Part shown: piece by piece, positions 1-5,347 of the stretch | How positions within the stretch are numbered: the stretch's first letter is position 1 | How the letters are laid out: each line of letters begins with the position of its first letter | Source of the DNA: Lachnospiraceae bacterium | Lineage (GTDB): Bacteria; Bacillota_A; Clostridia; Lachnospirales; Lachnospiraceae | Reading direction: 5' to 3' | Assembly (NCBI GenBank): GCA_017958245.1 | Contig: JAGDDC010000345.1 | Span: forward strand, 1-12,032 | DNA: 12,032 nt | The notes under the pieces: generated by a model | The model's database searches: none | What the model was told of the DNA's origin: nothing | The model's input: the letters and a program-made list of their open reading frames with translations, nothing else | Made by a program: the position numbers and the translations under genes

Positions 1-617
1 CGGGACACAACAAGGGCGGGAACCTCGCCATGTACGCTGCTTCATTCTGTGAGAAGAGCGCAAGGGACAGGATAGAAGCGGTCTACAACCTGGACGGACC
101 GGGGTTCTTAAAGGGTGTCATAGATAGCGAGGCATACAGGCGCATGCTCCCGAGGATCAGGACCTTCATCCCGAAGACCTCGATCGTCGGAAGGCTGCTC
201 GAACACGCAGAGAGCGTGACGGTCGTCGAGAGCACGGAGAAGAGGCTCGACCAGCACGACCAGACATCCTGGCAGCTCGTCGGAAAGCATTTTGTCACAC
301 TCGAGGACACTGACTCCATGTCTCATTTTGTGGAAGGCATGATAAAGAACTGGATGGAGACCATGACGAAGGAGCAGCTCAACACCTTCGTGGACATACT
401 CTTTCAGACGCTTCAGGAGCTCGAGATCGAGACTGTCGAAGATCTCCAGCAGCTCGGATTGTCCGGGTGGAGGAAGGTTTACAAGAGAGGTTCCGAGCTC
501 TCAAAGGGAAACAGCGATATATTGAAGAACGCCTTCAAGGGCCTGATAAGCCAGGGCGGCAGACAGTTCCTCGGGATGCTGAGGCCTGAGGACGAGGGAG
601 GAGTAGAGGATGCTTAA
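1..617 (+). CDS. Mbeg1-like (DUF2974) alpha/beta hydrolase, 5'-truncated, nucleophile Ser replaced by Asn
   Basis: The open frame enters from the left edge (first full codon at 3) and ends with TAA at 615-617. The N-terminal half is missing, so the ATG at 30 is internal and not a start. The visible part begins GHNKGGNLAMYAASFC, followed by the VYNLDGPGF block, the FIPKTSIVGRLLEH block and QHDQTSW. This order matches the C-terminal half of Mbeg1-like proteins (Pfam DUF2974), lipase-like alpha/beta hydrolases common in Clostridia. The family usually reads GHSKGGN at the nucleophile elbow; here the serine position is Asn (AAC, 9-11). The His in QHD could be the family's catalytic His. Roughly the last 80 residues are helical and less conserved. 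The gene overlaps the next one by 8 bp, so the two are probably translationally coupled. The family call is firm from the motifs; the substrate is unknown, and activity is doubtful given the missing serine. Confidence 0.85.
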   Translation, partial: GHNKGGNLAMYAASFCEKSARDRIEAVYNLDGPGFLKGVIDSEAYRRMLPRIRTFIPKTSIVGRLLEHAESVTVVESTEKRLDQHDQTSWQLVGKHFVTLEDTDSMSHFVEGMIKNWMETMTKEQLNTFVDILFQTLQELEIETVEDLQQLGLSGWRKVYKRGSELSKGNSDILKNAFKGLISQGGRQFLGMLRPEDEGGVEDA

Positions 618-1683
618 AAAGATACTGAAGATAGCGCTCATAGTGCTCGCGTCCGTAGTGGGCATAGTCCTGATCTACGTGGCATACGTGTTCCTGAGCT
701 ACAGCAGGCTCGACGACAACCTGCAGCTCGAGATCCGCGAGGGGAACGCCAAGGCAACCGCGGAAGCGGGGGAAGAGTATACGATCATCACCAACAACGT
801 GGGATTCGGAGCCTACACGCAGGATTTCACCTTCTTTATGGACGGCGGCGAGGAATCGCGCGCCGCGAGCGAGGAGAGCGTCAGAAAATGCATCGGTGAG
901 GCCATGGACGAGATAGATAGCCACAAACCCGACTTCATACTTGTTCAGGAGCTCGACACGGACTCGACCAGGTCGTATCACACAGACCAGCGAGAGATCT
1001 TTGAGACGAGGTTCTCGGACTACGCGGGGATGTTCGCGAACAACTACCACTCGGCGTACCTCATGTACCCGATCTTTGAGCCTCACGGGGCTTCAAACTC
1101 GGGACTGCTGACTCTGAGCGGGTTTGAGATGCACGACGGCATCAGGAGGAGGCTTGAGATAAGCGAGAGCTTCTCAAAGATCCTCGATCTCGACAGGTGC
1201 TACAGCAAGGCGAGAGTCAAGGTGTCGAACGGAAAGGACCTCGTGATCTACAACACCCACATGTCAGCCTACGGCGGCTCGGACGAGATCAGGGCTTCGC
1301 AGATGAACCTGATCCTCGGCGACATGAAGGAAGAGTACGACAAAGGCAACTACTGTGTATGCGGCGGAGATTTCAACAACGATTTCACGGGGGATTCGGT
1401 GCCTACGCTAAACGGTGGCATGACAAGCGACATGGGATGGACGCAGCCCTTTCCCACGGAGCTCATTCCCGAGGGCATAAAGAGATGCACGGACTACACC
1501 TGCGGTGAGATACTTCCCACGGTGAGGAACTGCGACGTGCCCTACAAGAAAGGAAACTTCACTCTCATCGTCGACGGCTTCATGGTATCCGAGAACGTTG
1601 AGGTCACATACCTCGAGAACATACAGAAGGATTTCGTCTACTCGGACCACAACCCCGTGGTCATGAAATTCAGGTTAAAATAA
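610..1683 (+). CDS. Membrane-anchored endonuclease/exonuclease/phosphatase (EEP) family protein
   Basis: A 357-residue protein with a basic N-terminus and one hydrophobic segment (about residues 7-31) that acts as a signal anchor or uncleaved signal, so the catalytic domain should face outside. The EEP fold signatures appear in order: TNN (61-63), QELD with the metal-binding Glu114, NTHMSAY with His217, GGDFNND with Asp254 and Asn256, VDG with Asp322, and SDHNPV with Asp346 and His347 near the C-terminus. All the usual metal-binding and catalytic residues of this DNase I-like superfamily are therefore present. The superfamily cleaves phosphodiesters or phosphomonoesters in nucleic acids, phosphoinositides or sphingomyelin; the substrate cannot be read from sequence. 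The ATG at 610 is preceded by GGAGG inside the end of the upstream hydrolase gene, and the 8-bp overlap implies coupling. Confidence 0.9.
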   Translation: MLKKILKIALIVLASVVGIVLIYVAYVFLSYSRLDDNLQLEIREGNAKATAEAGEEYTIITNNVGFGAYTQDFTFFMDGGEESRAASEESVRKCIGEAMDEIDSHKPDFILVQELDTDSTRSYHTDQREIFETRFSDYAGMFANNYHSAYLMYPIFEPHGASNSGLLTLSGFEMHDGIRRRLEISESFSKILDLDRCYSKARVKVSNGKDLVIYNTHMSAYGGSDEIRASQMNLILGDMKEEYDKGNYCVCGGDFNNDFTGDSVPTLNGGMTSDMGWTQPFPTELIPEGIKRCTDYTCGEILPTVRNCDVPYKKGNFTLIVDGFMVSENVEVTYLENIQKDFVYSDHNPVVMKFRLK

Positions 1684-1709
1684 GGCCCTGCAGGATGTCC
1701 TGTAAGGCC
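1676..1709 (-). terminator. Rho-independent terminator for the - strand gene, between convergent genes
   Basis: The arms at 1684-1695 and 1698-1709 pair over 12 positions with one mismatch and one G.U (GGCC...GGCC outside, CAGGA/TCCTG inside). Read on the - strand, the hairpin follows the TGA stop of the leftward gene and is followed by a T-rich run (complement of the A-rich 1676-1683). On the + strand there is no T-run, so there it may only protect the mRNA 3' end of the EEP gene. Confidence 0.6.
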
Positions 1710-1716
1710 GGGTGGG

Positions 1717-2469
1717 TCATTTGTAGAGATATCGTATGAACTTTGCGCATGATTCGGGGTGCCTTGTGTTGCCTACGATACAGAGCACGTACCGGGTTGG
1801 GATCTCGTCTGCGATATAGCCTTGAGACACGAGATAGGCGTTGAAGTCAAGGCCGTAATCGTCGGCGGGAAGTGTGGTCTTCTCCCCCGTAGCGAGGTCT
1901 TCCTCGACAGGTATCTCGTTTATCAGGTACTGCTTTAAGCTGACCATGTCCGAGGCTGACAGAACGTTCTTTACAGGCAAGAGCGAACCTCCCGACAGTT
2001 GCTGTTTAAAGACTTCGTAGGGGAGGATCATGGCGTCGAGGTCCTGCGCTCCTATGAGGGTTGAGAGCTTCATCAGCGTATACATGCCGTTGGAGTCCTC
2101 AAGATAGTAGTTTGTGTCTATGAGGATGTCCTGTTTGCCCTCCTCCTCGACAAGAAGCTCCGTAACCTCGGTGTTGAGCTTGTTGACCAGCTCCTGCGAG
2201 AGGGGATTGTTGGCCACTGCGACCCTGAGCACGGTCTCGGGCTTGGGAGTCAGCATGGTGACGAGCACGTATATTACTACCGCGGCCGCCAGGATGACTA
2301 TGATCGTGAGCTTCAGGTAGTACTGCTTGAAGAATTCCCATTTCTCACGGCCGTGAAGGTCCTTCAGGCTCGTGTTTTCCTTGCGCTCTCCGTATATGGA
2401 AGCATCGCCTTTAAGCGTTGTCTCACCCTTTTTGTTTACGCTCTCTTTTCCTTCAAGTTCGATCCGCAT
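1717..2469 (-). CDS. Single-pass membrane protein with exported, solute-binding-like domain; function unknown
   Basis: A 250-residue protein. Residues 1-50 are polar and charged and include REKWEFFKQYYLK just before the membrane. Residues 53-73 form a single hydrophobic helix. By the positive-inside tendency the remaining 175 residues or so should be outside. The exported part starts with a beta-like stretch (TVLRVAVANN), contains DAMILPYEVFKQQLSGGSLLPV, a pattern like the second half of periplasmic-binding domains, and ends NTRHPESCAKFIRYLYK, which resembles the closing helix of many ABC solute-binding proteins. I do not recognise a named family and assign no function. Proteins of this layout (a WEFFKxYYLK-like segment, one helix, a binding-like domain) seem common in Lachnospiraceae, but that is from memory. 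The gene stands alone on this strand, with a candidate promoter upstream and a hairpin after the stop. Confidence 0.75.
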   Translation of the reverse strand: MRIELEGKESVNKKGETTLKGDASIYGERKENTSLKDLHGREKWEFFKQYYLKLTIIVILAAAVVIYVLVTMLTPKPETVLRVAVANNPLSQELVNKLNTEVTELLVEEEGKQDILIDTNYYLEDSNGMYTLMKLSTLIGAQDLDAMILPYEVFKQQLSGGSLLPVKNVLSASDMVSLKQYLINEIPVEEDLATGEKTTLPADDYGLDFNAYLVSQGYIADEIPTRYVLCIVGNTRHPESCAKFIRYLYK

Positions 2470-2554
2470 ATTGTTTACCTAAACCTTTTTCTCTGCTTTT
2501 GTCCACCGGTGCAGTCACCTCGTGAGGTCTGTCCGGCTGTCCCTTCTTCCGACA

Positions 2555-2583
2555 AGGATAGCACAACATCGGGCAACAGGCAA
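2555..2583 (-). promoter_or_regulatory. Candidate sigma-A promoter for the - strand membrane protein gene
   Basis: On the - strand TTGCCT (2578-2583) is separated by 17 bp from TATCCT (2555-2560), and TGC precedes the latter as an extended -10. Transcription would start near 2548, giving a leader of about 80 nt before the ATG at 2469. That leader contains two short inverted repeats, 2517-2528 (ACCTC-GT-GAGGT) and 2504-2511 (CACCGGTG). Confidence 0.45.
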
Positions 2584-2602
2584 GAATCAGTGGCAAAATA
2601 AC

Positions 2603-2631
2603 TTGACTTTGAGAATCTTAAATGATATATT
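2603..2631 (+). promoter_or_regulatory. Sigma-A promoter for tRNA-Thr
   Basis: TTGACT (2603-2608), a 17-bp spacer and TATATT (2626-2631), with TGA directly before the -10 as an extended element. The predicted start near 2638 lies about 12 nt before the mature tRNA 5' end, a usual distance for a single tRNA gene. Confidence 0.75.
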
Positions 2632-2650
2632 ATCAATGTTTGGTCTTCAC

Positions 2651-2723
2651 GCTGGAATAGCTCAGCCGGTAGAGCACTTCACTCGTAATGAAGGGGTCGT
2701 CAGTTAGAATCTGATTTCCAGCT
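2651..2723 (+). tRNA. tRNA-Thr (anticodon CGT), with atypical T-loop (A at position 56)
   Basis: A full cloverleaf can be drawn. The acceptor stem is GCTGGAA/TTCCAGC with 7 perfect pairs. The D arm is GCTC/GAGC with an 8-nt loop containing G18 G19. The anticodon arm is CTTCA/TGAAG with loop CTCGTAA, giving anticodon CGT at 2684-2686 and U33 in place. The variable loop is GGGTC, and the T stem is GTCAG/CTGAT with one terminal G.U. The T loop reads TTAGAAT where TTCGAAT is expected, so C56 is A (position 2706). The discriminator is T at 2723 and no CCA is encoded. The anticodon reads ACG, which a tRNA-Thr with anticodon UGU could also read, so this isoacceptor may be dispensable. The gene has its own promoter and terminator. 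Confidence 0.9.
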
Positions 2724-2733
2724 TTTAGATCGC

Positions 2734-2762
2734 AGGCAAGCCTTTGGGGCTTGTCTTTTTTT
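2734..2762 (+). terminator. Rho-independent terminator after tRNA-Thr
   Basis: The stem AGGCAAGCC (2734-2742) pairs with GGCTTGTCT (2748-2756), 9 pairs including one G.U, with a 5-nt loop and a run of seven T through 2762. Confidence 0.85.
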
Positions 2763-2799
2763 GTTCCCCGGCATGTTTGACGCATGTCTTTTACAGCAT

Positions 2800-2830
2800 A
2801 AAAAGACCTCCGTTCTGCGGAGGTCTTTTT
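2800..2830 (+). terminator. Strong bidirectional terminator-like hairpin
   Basis: A perfect 13-bp stem, AAAAAGACCTCCG (2800-2812) with CGGAGGTCTTTTT (2818-2830), and a 5-nt loop. The A-run and T-run make it able to terminate in either direction. It lies 37 bp after the tRNA terminator with no gene between, and 13 bp before a possible small ORF, so it could also be an attenuator for that ORF. Confidence 0.7.
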
Positions 2831-2843
2831 AAAAAAGAGGATT

Positions 2844-2927
2844 ATGAAAAAAATATTATCATCTATAGAAGAATTGTTCGCTCATTTGGTATCTAAAGGA
2901 TACAATGCGTTTATGAACGTGTCGTGA
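2844..2927 (+). CDS. Possible 27-residue peptide upstream of the regulator pair
   Basis: ATG at 2844 is preceded by AGAGG (2836-2840, 3-nt spacing, rather tight). The frame runs to TGA at 2925-2927. The peptide starts MKKILSSIEELFAHL and ends KGYNAFMNVS; it has two N-terminal lysines and a largely amphipathic body, but no clear Sec signal peptide and no Cys. Its A+T-rich codons differ from the GC-rich regulators next to it. Its interest lies in its place: 163 bp before two regulators of the layout that senses short peptides (RRNPP). After the TGA the same frame stays open for 10 more codons (AAFEAIVNNL), so it could also be a remnant. I see no promoter between the hairpin at 2800-2830 and its start. 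No homologue is recognised; it may be a chance ORF. Confidence 0.35.
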   Translation: MKKILSSIEELFAHLVSKGYNAFMNVS

Positions 2928-2982
2928 GCGGCATTTGAAGCTATTGTAAATAATTTATGAACAAATCTGACAAATTGTGAAC
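2910..2982 (+). repeat. Three copies of a TTTATGAAC-like 9-mer upstream of the regulators
   Basis: TTTATGAAC occurs at 2910-2918 (inside the small ORF) and 2954-2962, and the variant ATTGTGAAC at 2974-2982. The last two start 20 bp apart, close to two helical turns, which would suit a protein binding one DNA face. Whether this is an operator is inference. Confidence 0.35.
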
Positions 2983-3002
2983 GCCCGCGCGGCCATCATG
3001 TC

Positions 3003-3015
3003 GATAAGACTTATC
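3003..3015. promoter_or_regulatory. Palindrome GATAAG-A-CTTATC, possible operator of the regulator operon
   Basis: A perfect 13-bp inverted repeat with a one-base centre, 75 bp before the TTG start, with another GATAA at 3024-3028. XRE-type regulators often bind such dyads to control their own genes, so autoregulation is plausible. I found no convincing -35/-10 pair in 2928-3090 to place it against. Confidence 0.4.
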
Positions 3016-3078
3016 AAATAGGTGATAACTTTCCCTAAAACCCCATGTTTTCCCAGATAATAGGAATATACCCATAAC

Positions 3079-3084
3079 AGGAGG
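3079..3084 (+). promoter_or_regulatory. Ribosome binding site fixing a TTG start
   Basis: AGGAGG, 6 nt before TTG at 3091. No ATG or GTG lies near in this frame, and the next in-frame Met (residue 62) would remove the whole helix-turn-helix, so TTG is the start. Confidence 0.85.
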
Positions 3085-3090
3085 ATCAGT

Positions 3091-4071
3091 TTGATAGTTA
3101 TTGGACCGACCGACAGTTTCGGCAGTCTCCTGCGGGTCGGGAGGCTGTCTCAAAACCTCACGCTCGCCGGGCTCTCGGAAGGGCTGTGCTCGACCGCCAC
3201 GCTCTCGAGGATCGAGGCGGGGGAGAGGGACCCCGGATATCTGCTTGCCGCCTCGCTCACAGAAAGGCTTGGCATGTCCGTGAAGCATTTGGAAATGGTG
3301 CTCACGGACGAAGAGTTCGACCGGCTTGAGAAGAGGAGGGCGATCGACGCGCTGGTCGCAAGGGGCGACGGAAGCGCCGAGACAAAGCTTGGGGAGTACG
3401 AGTCCCTCGTGGAGGAGGGGGACGTGCTCGAGAGGCAGTTCATCTGTCACAGGAGAGCGCTCGCAAGGCTCGTAAAGCTCGGGATCGAGAGGCTCCTGCT
3501 CGGGAGCGGGATGGGCGGAGAAGACGCCGACACCTCCTCAAAACAGGAACTTGAAGAGATAAGAAAGCTTCTCGGCGAGGCCCTTGGGCTAACCCTTGGG
3601 GGCGGCATGCCATCAGCGCGAGGGTCCGGGATGACCGTGACCGAGAGGAGCATCGCAGTGGAAATGAGCTGCGCAGACCAGATACTTGGGTGTGATGAGA
3701 GGGAGAAGACCGGATGTTTCCTGCGTCTCAGGGAGGCATTTGCGGGGATCGAAGCCATGAAGGACGCTGGAGACCTGCTCTCGGGCCCGCTGTCCCTTGC
3801 CGCGCTCGCCTGCGCCTCATGGTACTACAAAAGAGAAGAGTTTCCGCAAGCCCTCTCGATATGCGGGAAGGCGTTCGACCTGCTTGACGGGAGCGGGGAC
3901 GCCAGGGGAAAGGGCTTTGTGTGCTTCGCGAGGGCAAAGGCGCTCAGCAGGCTCGATCCCGCGGACGAGGCGGCGGCCTGCCTTGCAAGGGAGCTCTTCA
4001 AGCTCGCATATCATCTCTTCGGTCATTTGGGTGACGCAAACTCGCAAATGATGGTCGAGGACGCTATATGA
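3091..4071 (+). CDS. XRE-type HTH regulator with long helical C-terminal region (RRNPP-like), first of tandem pair
   Basis: A 326-residue cytoplasmic protein. Residues 10-62 form an HTH_3 domain (SFGSLLRVGRLSQNLTLAGL, then LCSTATLSRIEAGERDP), with the CSxxTLSRIExG recognition-helix signature typical of Rgg/PlcR-type regulators. The other 260 residues or so are rich in Leu, Ala, Glu, Arg and Lys and look all-helical, as expected for TPR-like repeats that bind a short peptide in that group, although I cannot mark individual repeats. The usual length of such regulators is about 280-320 residues. The gene starts with TTG behind a strong AGGAGG, and its end overlaps the next gene by ATGA, so the two are translated together. 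Very rich in AGG, GGG and CTC codons, unlike the transporter genes. The HTH is certain; the peptide-sensing role is inferred from layout and pairing. Confidence 0.8.
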   Translation: MIVIGPTDSFGSLLRVGRLSQNLTLAGLSEGLCSTATLSRIEAGERDPGYLLAASLTERLGMSVKHLEMVLTDEEFDRLEKRRAIDALVARGDGSAETKLGEYESLVEEGDVLERQFICHRRALARLVKLGIERLLLGSGMGGEDADTSSKQELEEIRKLLGEALGLTLGGGMPSARGSGMTVTERSIAVEMSCADQILGCDEREKTGCFLRLREAFAGIEAMKDAGDLLSGPLSLAALACASWYYKREEFPQALSICGKAFDLLDGSGDARGKGFVCFARAKALSRLDPADEAAACLARELFKLAYHLFGHLGDANSQMMVEDAI

Positions 4072-4988
4072 TCGTATACAGGATGGGAAGGTACATAATG
4101 CTTGGGAGGCGGCGGCTCGGCCTGACGCAGGAGGAGTTTGCCGGGCGGATCTGTGCGCCTCTGACGCTGTCGCGCATAGAAAACGGCCACCAAAGCCCCG
4201 GGAAGGGACTGCTTGAGAAGCTCCTTGGGCTCATACGCGAGGCTGACAGGGCGACCGGGCTGCTCGCGGCTGAAGGCCCGCGCGAGGACAGCTTAAGACA
4301 GAAGTTTGAGTGGAACCTGATCAGGAGGAGGTACGGGAGCGCGGAGGAAGCCTTGAAACTCATTGAGGAGAGAGAGGAGAAAAGCGTCGGGAGCTACGCG
4401 GATCTTGCGAGGGCCGTGATCGACCACAAGCTCGGGAGGACTTCTCACGAGGCCTACCTTGAGAAGCTTAGGGAGTATTTTGACGGGGAGCTTGCGGGGG
4501 AGGCGTCTTTCACTGAAGAGTATTCCATCCCCGGTCTTGAGGACCTGCCATGCCGCGGGCTCGATCACGCCGAGCTCTATCTGCTCGTGGAGCTTGCAAA
4601 GGAGCTGTCGGAGCTTGGGAGAACTTCGGAGGCACTTCTTGTGCTGGACGCCGTGGACGAGGCCGACAGCACGGATTTTGCACAGGGAGGAAGGGCTCTG
4701 TGCGTGAGAGTCGAGGCGATGCTGCTTCGCGCGGGGCTTATGCTTGAAGGACGCGAAGCGAAAGCCGCCTGCGACCTGTGTGACAAGCTGCTCGAGATCT
4801 GCGCGGACGTGCTTTTCTTCGTGCCGGAGATACTGCTGATCAAGGCAAGGACTCTTGCAAAGCTACGGCGCGGGACGGAAAGACTGGGAGACCTCTCGGA
4901 GAGAGCCTACTATATGGCTCTTGACCAGTGGGGGAGCGAGAGCGCGGGAAGGCTTCGCGAGGAGTTCGGGCGCATCGTGGCTTCGTAG
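4068..4988 (+). CDS. XRE-type HTH regulator with helical C-terminal region, second of tandem pair
   Basis: A 306-residue protein starting at the ATGA overlap with the previous gene. Residues 9-57 form the HTH domain (LGRRRLGLTQEEFAGRICAP, TLSRIENGHQSPGKGLLEKL), followed by about 245 helical residues with repeated Leu/Ala/Glu-rich segments such as YLLVELAKELSELGRTSEAL, a TPR-like pattern. It has the same architecture as its upstream neighbour and shares the C/TLSRIExG core, so the two may be diverged paralogues that act as a heterodimer or as antagonists. Other in-frame starts at Met6 and Met11 exist, but the ATGA coupling favours 4068. A terminator follows 33 bp after the stop. It could equally be a general HTH regulator without a peptide ligand. 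Confidence 0.8.
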   Translation: MIVYRMGRYIMLGRRRLGLTQEEFAGRICAPLTLSRIENGHQSPGKGLLEKLLGLIREADRATGLLAAEGPREDSLRQKFEWNLIRRRYGSAEEALKLIEEREEKSVGSYADLARAVIDHKLGRTSHEAYLEKLREYFDGELAGEASFTEEYSIPGLEDLPCRGLDHAELYLLVELAKELSELGRTSEALLVLDAVDEADSTDFAQGGRALCVRVEAMLLRAGLMLEGREAKAACDLCDKLLEICADVLFFVPEILLIKARTLAKLRRGTERLGDLSERAYYMALDQWGSESAGRLREEFGRIVAS

Positions 4989-5021
4989 CCCCGTCTCAGA
5001 GTATATCCATAAAAAGAAAGT

Positions 5022-5050
5022 GGGATTGACAGGCGTCAATCCCCTTTTTT
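5022..5050 (+). terminator. Rho-independent terminator of the regulator operon
   Basis: GGGATTGAC (5022-5030) pairs perfectly with GTCAATCCC (5035-5043) across a 4-nt loop, followed by C and six T (5045-5050). An A-run at 5011-5015 may allow weak termination on the other strand. Confidence 0.9.
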
Positions 5051-5205
5051 GGATGTTTCGGACGTGAAAAGTCTCAAACAGGTATTTAACTAAAGTAAAC
5101 CTAACCTCCCATCCTGATTGCTGGTCTGATTATAGGCCGAATGTCCTATTTTAGACATATCGTTTGCGGAAAAAGAGTCATTTTGCGGATTTTCCAAATT
5201 CGACA
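5051..5205. other. Intergenic region with two direct repeats upstream of a promoter
   Basis: This A+T-rich stretch has no convincing ORF on either strand. The only structure I see is the 8-mer TTTGCGGA repeated at 5163-5170 and 5182-5189, starts 19 bp apart. The repeats lie about 40-60 bp before the -10 at 5229, where an activator could bind. Confidence 0.4.
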
Positions 5206-5234
5206 TGGAAGTTGGGAAGACTATATGATATAAT
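5206..5234 (+). promoter_or_regulatory. Extended -10 promoter for the four-helix membrane protein gene
   Basis: TATAAT at 5229-5234 is a perfect -10, preceded by TGA (5226-5228) as an extended element. The best -35 at 17-bp spacing is TGGAAG (5206-5211), a poor match, so this promoter may rely on the extended -10 or on an activator. Predicted start near 5241. Confidence 0.7.
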
Positions 5235-5239
5235 TGATC

Positions 5240-5333
5240 GGGTCGTTTGCGACCCCTGTCTGTTGTTTGGAAGCGGCTATGCAGGCGCGCCGCTTGACCG
5301 GGCGGGACAGGTAACTGTACGGAAGGGGCCTGC
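5240..5333 (+). ncRNA. Structured 5' leader with possible pseudoknot, not matched to a known riboswitch
   Basis: Between the promoter and the ATG at 5348 lie about 107 transcribed bases that fold in an ordered way. Hairpin 1 is GGGTCG/CGACCC (5240-5255) with loop TTTG. Hairpin 2 is AAGCGGC (5271-5277) with GCCGCTT (5289-5295) around an 11-nt loop. Hairpin 3 is ACAG/CTGT (5307-5310, 5315-5318) closed by a GTAA loop, a GNRA tetraloop. The loop of hairpin 2 holds GCAGGC (5281-5286), complementary to GCCTGC (5328-5333), which would make a pseudoknot ending just before the ribosome binding site (AAAGGTG, about 5336-5342). This resembles the design of translation-controlling riboswitches, but I do not recognise a class and pairing alone could be chance. 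Confidence 0.4.
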
Positions 5334-5347
5334 GAAAAGGTGAAGAG

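Noticed and set aside
535..1086. A 183-codon - strand open frame opposite the EEP gene
   Set aside because: The + strand frame has all EEP motifs; the - strand frame shows no family features and overlaps two real genes.
2522..2707. A 61-codon + strand frame running through the tRNA promoter and tRNA
   Set aside because: Its C-terminal half translates the tRNA gene itself, so it is not a protein gene.
2928..2960. In-frame continuation (AAFEAIVNNL) after the stop of the small ORF, suggesting a recoded TGA or a disrupted longer gene
   Set aside because: Ten open codons are expected by chance in A+T-rich DNA, and no recoding signal is visible. Kept only as a caution on the small ORF.
2651..4988. 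An integrated element using the tRNA gene as attachment site
   Set aside because: No integrase, no direct repeat of the tRNA 3' end and no phage or transposon genes are visible in the window.
5240..5255. Start of a ZTP (pfl) riboswitch suggested by GGGTCG near the transcription start
   Set aside because: The conserved downstream blocks of the ZTP aptamer are absent, and GGGTCG instead forms a simple hairpin with CGACCC.
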